A DNA stretch of 64,000 nucleotides from Geobacter argillaceus (GTDB lineage: Bacteria > Desulfobacterota > Desulfuromonadia > Geobacterales > DSM-12255). Location of the stretch: positions 248,001-312,000 of the forward strand of contig NZ_VLLN01000001.1 of assembly GCF_007830735.1 (NCBI RefSeq), given 5' to 3'. This document shows positions 34,660 to 44,534 of this stretch, in pieces. Every line of letters starts with the position of its first letter. Within the stretch, counting starts at the first letter, position 1. The position numbers were made by a program, and so were the translations under genes. Under the pieces are notes generated by a model. The model was given only the letters and a program-made list of their open reading frames with translations, was not told the origin of the DNA and searched no databases.

Positions 34660-37363
34660 GGAGTTTTTTCCTATCGCGGGCCGGCCGCCTGAGCGGCAAC
34701 CGGATGTCGACGACGAGCCCGCCGTCGGAACGGTTTTCGGCCCGAATCCGGCCGTCGTGGGCTTCGACGATCCCCTTGCAGATGGAGAGCCCCAGGCCGG
34801 TGCCGCCGGCCCCCTCGGGAACCGGAATCCGGTAAAATTTATCGAAGATCCTCTTCAGATCGTGGTGGGGGACGCCGGGCCCCCGGTCGGAGACCTCGAT
34901 GATCAGCCAGGCGCCGTCGATCCGGGCGGAGATCCCGATCGTTCGATCCGACGGCGCATATTTCAGGGCGTTTTCCAGCAGGTTCACCAGCACCTGGGTC
35001 ATAAGTGCCAGATCCATGGTCACCAGCGGCAGATCCGGCGCCAGATCAACATTGATGGTACGCGTACCGATCCGCTGTTCGAGGGCCGCCAAGGCACAGC
35101 CCACCAGATCCTGAACGTCGCACAGCTCCTCCTTGAGCCGGACCGCTCCGGCCTCCAGCCGGGTCATGTCCAGCAGGTTGCCGACGAAGCGGTTCAGGCG
35201 AACCGCCTCCTCCCAGGCAGTTTCCAGAAGATTCCTCCTGGCGCTTTCGTTCAACAGCTCCCCCTCCCCCTTGAGACTGCTCAGCACACCAATGATCGAG
35301 GAAAGGGGCGAGCGGAGGTCGTGGGAAATGGAGTTGAGGAGTGCGCGCTCCAGATTCTCACGGGCTTTCAATATCTGGGCCTGCTCCGCTTCATGGGAAA
35401 ACTGGACCCGTTCCAGGGCCATGGCGGTCTGGCTGGCAAAAGCGTCCAGCAGGCGGCGGGTCTCCTGGGATCGGTACTCTGCCTCGTTCTCCAGCTTCAC
35501 CCCCAGCACCCCCAGCGGGTCTGCCGACGTCTGCACCGGCAGGTAGAGAAAGTCCGCTGAGATCAGGGTATCGGTTCCCCGGCCGGCGGACTGGCTGTTG
35601 CGAAAGGCCCAGTCGGCCACAGCCCGCTCGTTCAGGTCGAACTCCAGCCCCTGGCTGGCGGCGACGATCTCCAGCCTCTCTCCCTCCGGGAGGAAAACGG
35701 CAATCCGCGCATTTTGGGTCTCCTCGATGTTTTTCACTACCGCCTGCAGGATGGAAGCCACATCGGCCGCAGCGGCCAGGTCACGGCTCAGGTAGTAGAG
35801 GCTGGCGGTCTGGACCTCCCTAACCCGCACCGCATCGGCACGTTCGCGCGCCTTGGCGACCAGCGTGCTGATGACCACCCCGACGGTGAACAGTGCGATG
35901 AAGGTGATCAGGTACTGGGTATCGGCAACAGCAAAGGTCAGGTGGGGGGGGACAAAGAGGAAATCGAAGGCGAACACACCGAGAAAGGCGGTGAGAATGG
36001 CCGGCTTCTGACCGAGTTTGATCGCCGCCAGCACCACTGCCAGGAGATAGATCATGACCATGTTGGTCGGGGCGATAACCGGACTCACCAGGGCACAGAC
36101 CGCCGATGCCGCCGCAACCAGGATCAGGCTCCCTGAATAACCCGACCAGGAGATCGGCTGCCAGCCCCTGACCGGCACAGCCGCTGACGCGCCTTCGCCG
36201 GCGGAGATACTGACCACGAAGACGTCGATCACCCCGCTCAGGCGGATGATCTGATCGACAATCGGGGGAATGAGAAGCTCGCGCCAGCGCGGCTTGGTAG
36301 GTTTGCCCACCACGATCTTGGTGACGTTGTGCCGTACCGCGTAGGTGATGGCCGCTTCGGCCACCGAGGTGGCCGTCACGGTCGACACCTGGGCACCAAG
36401 GCTTTCGGCAAGACGCATGACGTGCCAAACCTGCTCCCGGTTCTGGCGGGCATGCTTCGACGTGCTGGGGGTCTCGATATAGACCGTGTGCCAGGCTGCC
36501 TTCAGTTCGTCCGCCAGGCGCCGGGTGGTGCGGATCAGCTTCTCGCTGTACGGACTGCCGCTGACGCAGACCAGCAGGCGCTCCGCAGCGGGCCATGGAC
36601 CGGAAATGGCGCGGGTCTCCATGTACGCCCGCATCTCATCGTCCACCCGGGAAGCGGCTCGGCGCAGGGATAGCTCACGCAGGGCGAGCAGGTTGCCGGG
36701 GCGGAAAAAGGTCTCCATGGCCCGGGCCGCCTGCTCGGGGATGTACACCTTCCCCTCCCGCAGCCGCTGGAGCAGATCGTCCGGCGAAATGTCCACCAGA
36801 CGAATCTCCGCCGCCTGGTCCAGTAAGCTGTCCGGGACAGTCTCCCGCACGATGACGCCGGTGATCTGCGCCACGACGTCGTTAAGGCTCTCGAAGTGCT
36901 GGACATTGACCGTGGTGTAGACATCGATGCCAGCGTCCAGCAGCTCTTCAACATCCTGCCAGCGCTTCTCGTGACGGGAGCCAGGGGCGTTGGTGTGGGC
37001 CAGTTCGTCCACCAGGACGATCTGCGGCTTGCGGGCCAGCACCCCGTCGATGTCCAACTCCGGCAGGAGCACCCCCATATACTCGACCTGCGCCCTGGGG
37101 ATGACCTCCACCCCGGACAGCGCAAGGAGCGAATCGGTCTCGAACCGGCCGTGGGACTCCACGTACCCCGCCACCACATCGCGGCCGTCCATCCGCCGCT
37201 GCTCAGCAGCCTCCAGCATCGCGTAGGTCTTGCCCACGCCTGCGGCATAGCCGAGGAAGATCTTGAGCTTCCCCCTCCCCTCTTCCGCCTCGGCCTCTTC
37301 GGCCCGGGCAAGCTTCAGGAACGCCTCCGGAGAGGGACGGGTATCATCGCCGTTATCGGTCAT
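34649..37363 (-). CDS. kdpD: KdpD sensor histidine kinase
   Basis: A 904-residue sensor kinase of the KdpDE potassium system. The N-terminal KdpD domain (about 30-240) has Walker A GYAAGVGKTYAML and DELAHTNAPGS. A USP-like domain (about 265-385) is followed by four transmembrane helices (about 410-510) with the short conserved periplasm-facing loops. Then come a GAF-like region, and the kinase core with the H-box SISHDLRSPLSSI, the N-box LVNLLENALKYAP and the glycine boxes DRGPGVP and GGTGLGLSI. It follows kdpC with a 4-bp overlap and precedes kdpE. Confidence 0.96.
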   Translation of the reverse strand: MTDNGDDTRPSPEAFLKLARAEEAEAEEGRGKLKIFLGYAAGVGKTYAMLEAAEQRRMDGRDVVAGYVESHGRFETDSLLALSGVEVIPRAQVEYMGVLLPELDIDGVLARKPQIVLVDELAHTNAPGSRHEKRWQDVEELLDAGIDVYTTVNVQHFESLNDVVAQITGVIVRETVPDSLLDQAAEIRLVDISPDDLLQRLREGKVYIPEQAARAMETFFRPGNLLALRELSLRRAASRVDDEMRAYMETRAISGPWPAAERLLVCVSGSPYSEKLIRTTRRLADELKAAWHTVYIETPSTSKHARQNREQVWHVMRLAESLGAQVSTVTATSVAEAAITYAVRHNVTKIVVGKPTKPRWRELLIPPIVDQIIRLSGVIDVFVVSISAGEGASAAVPVRGWQPISWSGYSGSLILVAAASAVCALVSPVIAPTNMVMIYLLAVVLAAIKLGQKPAILTAFLGVFAFDFLFVPPHLTFAVADTQYLITFIALFTVGVVISTLVAKARERADAVRVREVQTASLYYLSRDLAAAADVASILQAVVKNIEETQNARIAVFLPEGERLEIVAASQGLEFDLNERAVADWAFRNSQSAGRGTDTLISADFLYLPVQTSADPLGVLGVKLENEAEYRSQETRRLLDAFASQTAMALERVQFSHEAEQAQILKARENLERALLNSISHDLRSPLSSIIGVLSSLKGEGELLNESARRNLLETAWEEAVRLNRFVGNLLDMTRLEAGAVRLKEELCDVQDLVGCALAALEQRIGTRTINVDLAPDLPLVTMDLALMTQVLVNLLENALKYAPSDRTIGISARIDGAWLIIEVSDRGPGVPHHDLKRIFDKFYRIPVPEGAGGTGLGLSICKGIVEAHDGRIRAENRSDGGLVVDIRLPLRRPARDRKKLHDQ

Positions 37364-37929
37364 GGTGCCAGTGTATCCAACTCCAGGTTCACCGCAAGCA
37401 CATTAACCCGCGGCACGCCGAGAAGACCGAGCTGGCGGTTTTCGGTATGGGCGGCAACGATACGCTTCAGGAGATCGGCGTTCACGCCGCGGGCCGCGGC
37501 TACCCGCGGAATCTGCACCATGGCGGAATCCGGCGAGATGTGGGGATCGAGCCCGCTGGCAGAAGCCTGTACCAGGTCGGCCGGGATACTGCCGGCAATG
37601 CCGGTGTTACGGAGGGACTTGACCTTGTCGGCCACCGTCTTCAGGTAATCGGGGTTGGTCGGGCCGGCGTTGGAGCCGCCGGAGCCGAGAGGGTTGTAGC
37701 CAAAATCGCTGGTAGCCGAAGGCCGGGGCCAGAAGTACTTCGGGGCTGAAAAAGGCTGGCCGATCAGTGTCGAACCTATCTCTTTACCGCTCTTGTCGGA
37801 GATGAAGCTCCCGTTGGCCTGCCCCGGGAAGAGTACCTGGGCAACGCCGGTGACCACGGCCGGGTAGATGCCGCCGCAGATGATGGTGAAGGCAAGCAGC
37901 ATCAGAATTGCTGATTTCAGGTCCTTCAT
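37360..37929 (-). CDS. kdpC: KdpC, potassium-transporting ATPase C subunit
   Basis: A 189-residue single-span membrane protein that stabilises the KdpFABC complex. The membrane helix (about 6-30) is followed by the conserved GSTLIGQPFSAPKYFWPRPSA, LVQASASGLDPHISPDSA and the C-terminal VNVLAVNLELD. It lies 70 bp downstream of kdpB, with a palindromic repeat between, and overlaps kdpD by 4 bp. Confidence 0.96.
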   Translation of the reverse strand: MKDLKSAILMLLAFTIICGGIYPAVVTGVAQVLFPGQANGSFISDKSGKEIGSTLIGQPFSAPKYFWPRPSATSDFGYNPLGSGGSNAGPTNPDYLKTVADKVKSLRNTGIAGSIPADLVQASASGLDPHISPDSAMVQIPRVAAARGVNADLLKRIVAAHTENRQLGLLGVPRVNVLAVNLELDTLAP

Positions 37930-37944
37930 GACTTGTTTTCTCCC

Positions 37945-37991
37945 GTAGGGGCGGGGTTTCCCCGCCCCGGGCGCGGCAACCGCACCCCTAC
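37945..37991. repeat. GTAGGGGCG-type palindrome between kdpB and kdpC
   Basis: The outer arms GTAGGGGCG/CGCACCCCTAC enclose an inner hairpin GGCGGGG/CCCCGCC. It fills most of the 70-bp kdpB-kdpC gap. A related element is at 40082-40161. Confidence 0.75.
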
Positions 37992-37999
37992 ATTATTGG

Positions 38000-40069
38000 T
38001 TACACCATCATCCCGATGACCAGGTCGATCGCCTTGATCCCCACAAACGGCGCGATAATCCCACCCACGCCGTAGAGCAGGAGGTTGTGGATCAGCAGCT
38101 TCTCGGCCGGCATGGGGCGGAATTTGGTCCCCTTGAGTGCCAGCGGCACCAGCATCGGGATGATGACCGCGTTGAAGATGACTGCCGACAAGATGGCGCT
38201 GTAGGGGCTCCCCAGCCGCATCACGTTCAACACCCCCAGTTGGGGATAGATGGAGAGCATCATCGCCGGAATGATGGCAAAATACTTGGCCACGTCGTTG
38301 GAGATGCTGAAGGTAGTCAGGTTGCCGCGGGTCATCAGAATCTGCTTCCCCACCTCCACGATGTCCAGGAGCTTGGTCGGGTTCGAGTCCAGATCGATGA
38401 TATTGGCCGCCTCGCGGGCCGGCTGGGTGCCGGTGTTCATGGCCACCGCCACGTCCGCCTGGGCCAGGGCCGGGGCATCGTTGGTACCGTCGCCGGTCAT
38501 GGCCACCATGTAGCCGGCCTCCTGGTTCTCCTTGATCAGGCGCAGCTTGTCCTCGGGCTTCGCCTGGGCCAGGAAGTCGTCCACCTGGGCCTCCGCCGCT
38601 ATGGCTGCGGCAGTGAGCGGGTTGTCGCCGGTAATCATCACGGTCTTGATCCCCATACTCCGGAGTTGCTGGAAACGCTCCTGGATTCCCCCCTTGACGA
38701 TGTCCTTCAGGTTTATGACCCCGAGGATTTCGGTGTCGCGGCAGACCACCAGCGGGGTGGCCCCGGCCCGGGCGATCCTGTCGACGATCTCCCCAAGGTC
38801 CGTGGGCACGCTACCGGCGCCCAAGCCCCGGACAAAGGCAACGGTGGAGTCGGCGGCCCCTTTGCGGTACTGTTCCCCCCCCGTGTTCAAACCGGAGAGG
38901 CGCGTATCGGCGCTGAAGGTTATGGTTTCCGCACCGGCCGGAAGCGCATCGTCGGGGAGTCCGTAGTTCTTCCTGGCCAGGACGACGATGCTCCGCCCTT
39001 CCGGCGTTTCGTCGGTGAGCGACGCCATCAGGGCCGCCTGCGCCACCTCCTGTTCGGTATGGCCGCCTACCGGCACGAATGCCACCGCTTCCCGGTTGCC
39101 GAGGGTAATGGTACCGGTCTTGTCCAGGAGGAGCACGTTCACGTCGCCAGCCGCCTCGATGGCGCGGCCCGAGAGGGCGATGACGTTTTTCTGGAAGAGC
39201 CGGTCCATGCCGGCGATGCCGATAGCCGGGAGGAGCGCGGCGATGGTTGTTGGCGCCAGGCAGACAAAGAGCGCCACCAGGATGGTGAGCGATACCGGCG
39301 TTCCCTGGCCGGCAGCCTTGACGCTGTAGGTGGACATGGGGCTGATATTGACGCAGACCAACAGGAAGACCAGGGTCAGGGCTATCAGCAGCACTTCCAG
39401 GGCGATCTCGTTGGGGGTCTTGCGCCGCTTGGCCCCTTCGATCAGGGAGATCATCCGGTCCAGGAAGGTTTCGCCCGGGTTCGCGGTGATACGGACGATG
39501 ATGGCATTGGCAATGACCGTAGTGCCGCCGGTAACCGCGCTCCGATCGCCCCCCGACTCACGCACCACCGGGGCCGATTCGCCGGTGACGGCCGACTCGT
39601 TCACCAGGGCCGCGCCTGCAACCACGTCGCCGTCGCCGGCGATCGTATCGTTTGCCTCGACCAGGATCAGGTCCCCCTTGCGGAGTTGGCTGGCACCGAC
39701 CGTGGTAAAGGCGCTCCTGAATTCCGGCTTTGAAAGCAGCTTGGCCGTCACGTCGGTGCGGCTCTTGCGCAGGCTGGCGGCACGCGCCTTGCCGCGCCCC
39801 TCGGCCAGGGCCTCGGCAAAGGTGGCGAAGATGACCGTCAGCCAGAGCCAGAGGGAAACGGTACCGGTGAACCAGGCCGGCTCCCGGTTGGCGCCGGTCA
39901 GGGACAGGGCGAAGGTGACAAGGGTGATGAGGCTGGCGATCTCCACGCAGAGCATGACCGGGTTGCGCCAGAGAGCACGGGGGTCCAGCTTCCTGAAGGA
40001 TTCCGCCAATGCCCCCCGGATCAGTTCGGGGTCAAAGGCCGATTTCGGCTGTTGGGTATGTTTCGACAT
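38000..40069 (-). CDS. kdpB: KdpB, potassium-transporting P-type ATPase B subunit
   Basis: The catalytic P-type ATPase subunit of the high-affinity K+ pump. It has 689 residues. The actuator motif VTGESAPV (about residue 160), the phosphorylation site [10 protein letters not shown] (about 310), the nucleotide-binding [11 protein letters not shown] and the hinge [15 protein letters not shown] (about 515) are all intact, and the membrane helices are in the expected places. It is part of kdpA-B-C-D-E on the minus strand. Confidence 0.97.
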   Translation of the reverse strand: MSKHTQQPKSAFDPELIRGALAESFRKLDPRALWRNPVMLCVEIASLITLVTFALSLTGANREPAWFTGTVSLWLWLTVIFATFAEALAEGRGKARAASLRKSRTDVTAKLLSKPEFRSAFTTVGASQLRKGDLILVEANDTIAGDGDVVAGAALVNESAVTGESAPVVRESGGDRSAVTGGTTVIANAIIVRITANPGETFLDRMISLIEGAKRRKTPNEIALEVLLIALTLVFLLVCVNISPMSTYSVKAAGQGTPVSLTILVALFVCLAPTTIAALLPAIGIAGMDRLFQKNVIALSGRAIEAAGDVNVLLLDKTGTITLGNREAVAFVPVGGHTEQEVAQAALMASLTDETPEGRSIVVLARKNYGLPDDALPAGAETITFSADTRLSGLNTGGEQYRKGAADSTVAFVRGLGAGSVPTDLGEIVDRIARAGATPLVVCRDTEILGVINLKDIVKGGIQERFQQLRSMGIKTVMITGDNPLTAAAIAAEAQVDDFLAQAKPEDKLRLIKENQEAGYMVAMTGDGTNDAPALAQADVAVAMNTGTQPAREAANIIDLDSNPTKLLDIVEVGKQILMTRGNLTTFSISNDVAKYFAIIPAMMLSIYPQLGVLNVMRLGSPYSAILSAVIFNAVIIPMLVPLALKGTKFRPMPAEKLLIHNLLLYGVGGIIAPFVGIKAIDLVIGMMV

Positions 40070-40081
40070 TTCGGTTATCTC

Positions 40082-40161
40082 CGTAGGGGCGATCCTTGTG
40101 ATCGCCCGCCCTTGGCATTCGTGGTAATTCCATCGGGGCGAATACCAGATTCGCCCCTACG
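40082..40161. repeat. GTAGGGGCG-type palindromic element between kdpA and kdpB
   Basis: The outer arms CGTAGGGGCGA and TCGCCCCTACG are inverted. Inner parts GGGCGATCCTTGTGATCGCCC and GGGGCGAATACCAGATTCGCCCC each form a hairpin. It fills the 87-bp kdpA-kdpB gap almost exactly, up to the kdpA stop codon, and could act as a processing or stability element in the operon mRNA. Confidence 0.8.
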
Positions 40162-41935
40162 ACGCCATGGTCAGCTGTTCCACGATCGGCCCCAGGGAAA
40201 GGGCCGGGAAAAAGGTCAGCGCCCCGACGATGAGTATGACCAAGGTCAGCCAGAGGGCAAACGGGACCTTGTCGGTGGGGAGGGTCCCCAGACTGGGCGG
40301 CACATACTTCTTCCCTGCCAGCGACCCGGCCATGGCCAGCACAGCGACCGCCGGCACGTAACGGCCGAGGAGCATCGCCAAGGAGCCGCAGATGTTATAG
40401 AAGCTGATGTTGGCATTTAAGCCCGCAAAGGCACTGCCGTTGTTGTTGGCCATGGAAGCGACAGCGTACAGCACCTCTGAGAGTCCGTGGGCGCCGGGAT
40501 TGGCCATGGATGCCGTGGCGGAGGTGGTGATCATGGCAATCCCCGACAGGATCAGGACCACGACCCCGGCGGTCAGGATCGTGACGATCGACATCCACAT
40601 CTCCCGCACCTCGATCTTTTTCCCCAGGTATTCAGGGGTCCGGCCGATCATCAGGCCGGAGACGAAGACGGCGATGACAGCAAAGGCGAGCATGGTGTAG
40701 AGTCCGGAGCCAACCCCGCCGAAGACGATCTCGCCCAGCAGGATCAGCGAGAGCGGGACCATGCCGCCGAGGGGGGTCATGGAGTCGTGCATGGCGGCGA
40801 CCGCGCCGCAGGAGGTGCCGGTGGTGGCCACCTCAAATAGGTTGGTGGCGGCTAGTCCGAAGCGGATATCCTTCCCTTCCATGTTGGCCCCGCTCACGCC
40901 GAGCCTTGCCACCAGAGGGTTGCCGCTCGTTTCGGCCCACTGCAGGACGCCGAAGGAGACGATCAAGAGTAGCAGCATTACCCCCAGGATCGTCCATCCC
41001 TGGCGGGGATTCCCCACCATGACGCCGAAGGTGTAGGTCAACGAACCGGGAATGAGGAGGATCAGCAGGATCTCCACCATGTGGGAAAGCGGGGTCGGGT
41101 TCTCGAAAGGATGGGCCGAGTTGGCGTTGAAAAAGCCGCCGCCGTTGGTCCCCAGCTCCTTGATTGCCTCCTGGGAGGCGACCGGCCCCATGGGGATGGT
41201 GACGTACTTTACCGTAACACTTTCGGTGACCGGATTTCCTTTGGCATCCTTGATGACGTCCCCCTTGCCGTCCAGCTTCGGCTTGTCGTAGGTTACCGCC
41301 TGCACGAGCGGTACCGTCTTATAGGCGCTGAAGTTCTGGATCGATCCTTGGGAGACCAGGAATACGGCGGCAATCAGGGAGATCGGCAACAGGATGTAGA
41401 GGGTGCAGCGCGTCATGTCGACCCAGAAATTGCCGAGCAGGGAAGTCCTGCGCCGACTGAAGCCGCGGATAACGGCAATCGCGATGGCAATGCCGGTGGC
41501 GGCGGAGACGAAGTTGTGGACCGCGAATCCCACCATCTGGGTAAAATAACTGGCCGCCGATTCACCGCTGTAGGCCTGCCAGTTGGTGTTGGTGACGAAA
41601 CTGACCGCCGTGTTCAGCGCCAGCTGCCAGGTAAAGGCGGGAAACTTCTGCGGGTTGAGCGGCAGGAACTGCTGCAGCATCAGCATGGCGAAGAGCGCCA
41701 CGAAGAGCACCAGGTTGAAAAGGGCCGCGGCAACGGCATACCCTTTCCAGTCCATCTCTTCGTCCTTGTCCACCCCGCAGATCCGGTAGAGACGGTCTTC
41801 AAAAGGGACCAGGATTGGCGACAGGAAAGTCCGTTCTCCCCCGAAAACCCTGGCCATGAAGGTGCCGAGCGGCTTGATCAGGACCAGCAGGACGACAAAG
41901 AAGAATATGATTTCCAGCCATTCGTACGTATTCAT
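40157..41935 (-). CDS. kdpA: KdpA, potassium-transporting ATPase potassium-binding subunit
   Basis: The channel-like K+-binding subunit of KdpFABC, related to the Trk/Ktr superfamily. It has 592 residues and four pore-loop segments, visible as [50 protein letters not shown] and [15 protein letters not shown]. The ATG overlaps the stop codon of the small gene ahead of it (ATGA), so the two are coupled. A separate kdpF was not found. Confidence 0.97.
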   Translation of the reverse strand: MNTYEWLEIIFFFVVLLVLIKPLGTFMARVFGGERTFLSPILVPFEDRLYRICGVDKDEEMDWKGYAVAAALFNLVLFVALFAMLMLQQFLPLNPQKFPAFTWQLALNTAVSFVTNTNWQAYSGESAASYFTQMVGFAVHNFVSAATGIAIAIAVIRGFSRRRTSLLGNFWVDMTRCTLYILLPISLIAAVFLVSQGSIQNFSAYKTVPLVQAVTYDKPKLDGKGDVIKDAKGNPVTESVTVKYVTIPMGPVASQEAIKELGTNGGGFFNANSAHPFENPTPLSHMVEILLILLIPGSLTYTFGVMVGNPRQGWTILGVMLLLLIVSFGVLQWAETSGNPLVARLGVSGANMEGKDIRFGLAATNLFEVATTGTSCGAVAAMHDSMTPLGGMVPLSLILLGEIVFGGVGSGLYTMLAFAVIAVFVSGLMIGRTPEYLGKKIEVREMWMSIVTILTAGVVVLILSGIAMITTSATASMANPGAHGLSEVLYAVASMANNNGSAFAGLNANISFYNICGSLAMLLGRYVPAVAVLAMAGSLAGKKYVPPSLGTLPTDKVPFALWLTLVILIVGALTFFPALSLGPIVEQLTMAS

Positions 41936-42183
41936 ACGTTGGTCTCCCCGGCCGCATTTCCCTCAAGTCTACCACGCAATCCCATGATCTGCCGAATAGT
42001 GGACTGCAGAACTTCCCACCGTTGCCTGGCCCGGTCGAATCTCAGGATACCGTTCACCGTTTCCGGCGGAGCAATAGTAGTGGCTCCTTCCGGCAGCCGA
42101 TACTCCCCGGGCCGATCTCCTTCGTCCGCAAAATCTTCTCCCAGGTAGATGCCGGTTTCCGTATCGAACAGGTAGATTTTCAT
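41932..42183 (-). CDS. Small lead gene of the kdp operon, phage tail-assembly-like N-terminus
   Basis: An 83-residue soluble protein. The start at 42183 is set by GAGGTG 9 nt upstream; an ATG five codons earlier lacks a site. The N-terminal half ([20 protein letters not shown], then [17 protein letters not shown]) closely resembles the N-terminal repeat of caudoviral tail-fibre assembly proteins. The C-terminal half ([20 protein letters not shown]) is helical. Its stop codon overlaps the kdpA ATG, and it sits exactly where kdpF would be expected, although it has no membrane helix. The resemblance is by eye; function unknown. Confidence 0.65.
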   Translation of the reverse strand: MKIYLFDTETGIYLGEDFADEGDRPGEYRLPEGATTIAPPETVNGILRFDRARQRWEVLQSTIRQIMGLRGRLEGNAAGETNV

Positions 42184-42224
42184 GGTCTGCCACCTCACTT
42201 TTCTTAACGATGTCCCTTGGTCTG

Positions 42225-42297
42225 ATTATCACTCTAGCGCGCTCGGCATAAATTGGGGGTCAATTTACCGGGCAAAGAGGTCAAAATATCGTCAAGA
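42225..42297 (-). promoter_or_regulatory. Conserved promoter/operator block upstream of the kdp operon (candidate KdpE site)
   Basis: On the minus strand, TTGAC occurs three times with spacings of 11 and 21 bp (plus-strand GTCAA at 42291, 42280 and 42259). It is followed after 6 nt by TTTATGC and then GCTAGAGTG and GATAAT. The same arrangement, ungapped through the AGTG that precedes the -10, is found upstream of the APC permease at 44403-44477. OmpR/PhoB-family regulators bind direct repeats with 11-bp period, and KdpE is the local member. Confidence 0.6.
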
Positions 42298-42379
42298 CCG
42301 GAGATGTCTGTAAAGGCTTGGGCCGGTTCAGAAAGATAAGGAGAGGGGAAAAAGGGGGGGCAGCCGTATGGGGGCTGGT

Positions 42380-42401
42380 GAGGGCGGAATGCTCCGCCCT
42401 C
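42380..42401. terminator. Hairpin just after the APC permease stop codon
   Basis: GAGGGCGGA and TCCGCCCTC form a 9-bp stem with a four-base loop, directly downstream of the permease gene. There is no T-tract on the minus strand, so termination efficiency is uncertain. It may be a stability hairpin. Confidence 0.45.
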
Positions 42402-42405
42402 TTCT

Positions 42406-44385
42406 TCAGATTCTCACCCTGATCGGCAGGATCACCGTGGTCAGCCCGTTCCACTGCAACCGGCGCTGAATGGCAAAGGCGGTCTCGTTGTGGAGCATCT
42501 TGTGATAGAACTTCTCCAGTCGGAAGGTGAGCTGACCGGTAAAGACCGTGGAGCGGGGATACTCTTCGGCCAGTTTTTCGCACAGGTCAACGGCGCTTTC
42601 TACCACCTCGGTCCCGAGTGTCATCCGGTAGTCAGCTGCAAAGCCGAGCCGGCGGGCCAGATTCGTGTAGCGCTCCAGACCGTATTTCACCGACTCCTCC
42701 AGAGATTGCATCTCCTCCGCCCCCTTGAAGGTGCCGGAGTCGATCATCGCCACAGAGACGAAGATGATGTTCTTGTAGGTCTTGGGGAAGGTGGTCAGGA
42801 TGGAAAGGAGGGTGTGGACACCAAACCCGCTGTAGCCTGACACCAGCTGAATGGCGGTCGGCTCGTTCTTCTGCAGGGGATCCATGTTGATCGGGCCGTG
42901 GGTGGGAAAATCGAGCAGGGTCTCGTCCAGTTCGGCCATCCCCTGCCGCACCCGCTGGTAATGCCCCTTGATCAGGTAGCAGAGGCCGATGACCAAGGAA
43001 GTTATGAGCAGGGTCAGCCACCCTCCCTCGGTGAACTTTTCCACTGTCGTGATGACCAGAATCGTCACACAGAGCACCAGGCCGACCAGATGAACCGCCA
43101 GGTGCTGCAGCCACTTGGGATCCTCCTTCCGGCGCTGGATGAAGAAACGGGACATCCCGAGCTGGGAGAGGGAAAAGGTGACAAAAACGTTGATGGAGTA
43201 CATAACCACCAGGGCCGACACCGAGCCTTTGGTATACAGGAGAAGGGCTATGGATGAGACCCCCATGAGGACAATGCCGTTTCGCATGGTGAGCCGGACG
43301 GATAGGGCTGCGAAGCGGTGCGGGAACCAGGAGTCTACCGCCATGTTGGCCATAACCCGGGGGCCGTCGACAAAACCGGTTTGGGCAGCCACCAGCAACA
43401 GGGCACCTTCCGAAAAGATAGTTATGAACGCGATAATGTTCCCAAAGGGCCAGTTCGCAAACAAGCCGTCGGCCAGGACCGCATTAAGGGTCTTCCCCTC
43501 CACCGGTTTGACCCCGATCAGTGCATAGCAGAGAAAGAGAACCCCGGCGGTGAATGCCAGAGAAGTGGCCATATAGATCATGGTCCGCTTGCCGGTCTGT
43601 ACCCGCGGCTCGCGCATGATCTGCAGACCGTTGGAGACCGCCTCGATCCCGGTGTATGTACCACCTCCCAGAGAATAGGCACGGAGAAAGAGGAGCAGAA
43701 TGCCGAACAGGCCGATAGTGGAGAGATCGTGGTGCAAACCGGTTTGAAAATCACTGGTCAGGGGGGCGATCCTGTCGGTATGGGTAATGATGCCGTCGAG
43801 CAGCATCAGCAGGTGGGTGAGCACGAAGATAAGGAAGATCGGTGCCATCACAGTGATCGACTCTTTGACCCCCCGGATGTTGAGAATGATCAGTCCCAGT
43901 GCCAGAACGCAGGCAAACGGCACCTTGTAGTGATGATAATGCTGCGGGACGTAGCTGAACAGCGCATCGACGCAGGAGGCGATGGAAACGGTGATGGTCA
44001 GTACATAGTCGACCAGGAGAGAACTGCCTGAAACGACCCCGGCCTTCTCCCCCAGCATGTGGGTGGCGACGATGTAACCACCGCCGCCATGGGGAAAATG
44101 CTCAATGATGCGGGAGTACGCATAGGAGATGATGAAAACCGTAAGAGCGGTGGTCAGCCCCAGGAGGATTGCCAGATACGTGTGACTCCCGAGCGCCCGG
44201 AACGCCTCCTCGGGACCATAGGCCGACGACGACAGGCCGTCGGCGCCCAGTCCCACCCATGCCAGGATCGGAATGAGCGACATCTTGTGGAACAGGTGGG
44301 GGTCCTTCAGGTACTTGGGGGCACCGAAGATGGTGCGGACGATTTTCTGCAGCAGGTTGCCGTTTCCGTTCTTTTCCAATTCCAT
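42406..44385 (-). CDS. APC-superfamily permease next to kdp (candidate potassium transporter)
   Basis: A 659-residue integral membrane protein of the amino acid-polyamine-organocation superfamily. It has about 12 hydrophobic helices between residues 35 and 475, and a cytoplasmic C-terminal domain of about 170 residues. Helix-1 and helix-2 features GLGADGLSSSAYGPEEAF and HFPHGGGGYIVATHMLG are present. The long soluble tail (VSGYSGFGVHTLLSILTTFP onward) resembles tails of KimA/YdaO-type K+ transporters more than typical amino-acid carriers. It neighbours kdp and shares its promoter block, so potassium is the favoured substrate; this is inference, and amino-acid transport remains possible. Confidence 0.75.
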   Translation of the reverse strand: MELEKNGNGNLLQKIVRTIFGAPKYLKDPHLFHKMSLIPILAWVGLGADGLSSSAYGPEEAFRALGSHTYLAILLGLTTALTVFIISYAYSRIIEHFPHGGGGYIVATHMLGEKAGVVSGSSLLVDYVLTITVSIASCVDALFSYVPQHYHHYKVPFACVLALGLIILNIRGVKESITVMAPIFLIFVLTHLLMLLDGIITHTDRIAPLTSDFQTGLHHDLSTIGLFGILLLFLRAYSLGGGTYTGIEAVSNGLQIMREPRVQTGKRTMIYMATSLAFTAGVLFLCYALIGVKPVEGKTLNAVLADGLFANWPFGNIIAFITIFSEGALLLVAAQTGFVDGPRVMANMAVDSWFPHRFAALSVRLTMRNGIVLMGVSSIALLLYTKGSVSALVVMYSINVFVTFSLSQLGMSRFFIQRRKEDPKWLQHLAVHLVGLVLCVTILVITTVEKFTEGGWLTLLITSLVIGLCYLIKGHYQRVRQGMAELDETLLDFPTHGPINMDPLQKNEPTAIQLVSGYSGFGVHTLLSILTTFPKTYKNIIFVSVAMIDSGTFKGAEEMQSLEESVKYGLERYTNLARRLGFAADYRMTLGTEVVESAVDLCEKLAEEYPRSTVFTGQLTFRLEKFYHKMLHNETAFAIQRRLQWNGLTTVILPIRVRI

Positions 44386-44402
44386 TATTTCACGCTCCCT
44401 TA

Positions 44403-44477
44403 ATTTTCCACTTTAGCCGGTTCCGCATAAAGGTGATATCAAGATCAACGGAGAACAGGTCAAGAAATCATCAAGAA
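44403..44477 (-). promoter_or_regulatory. Conserved promoter/operator block upstream of the APC permease (candidate KdpE site)
   Basis: On the minus strand TTGAT, TTGAC and TTGAT lie at spacings of 11 and 21 bp (plus-strand motifs at 44470, 44459 and 44438), followed by six bases, TTTATGC and GCTAAAGTG. It aligns with the kdp block without gaps through the AGTG; one base more separates AGTG from the following AAT. The last part lies only about 18 nt before the ATG, so the leader would be very short. Confidence 0.6.
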
Positions 44478-44534
44478 CAGGCAGAGGAAATGGGCTCGGG
44501 TTGCAAGAGGGTGGGCAGGATATACACTGTAGGC

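Noticed and set aside
42184-42400. Search for a cyclic di-AMP (ydaO-type) riboswitch upstream of kdp
   Set aside because: No conserved ydaO core sequences are visible; the region is better explained by the repeat-containing promoter block.
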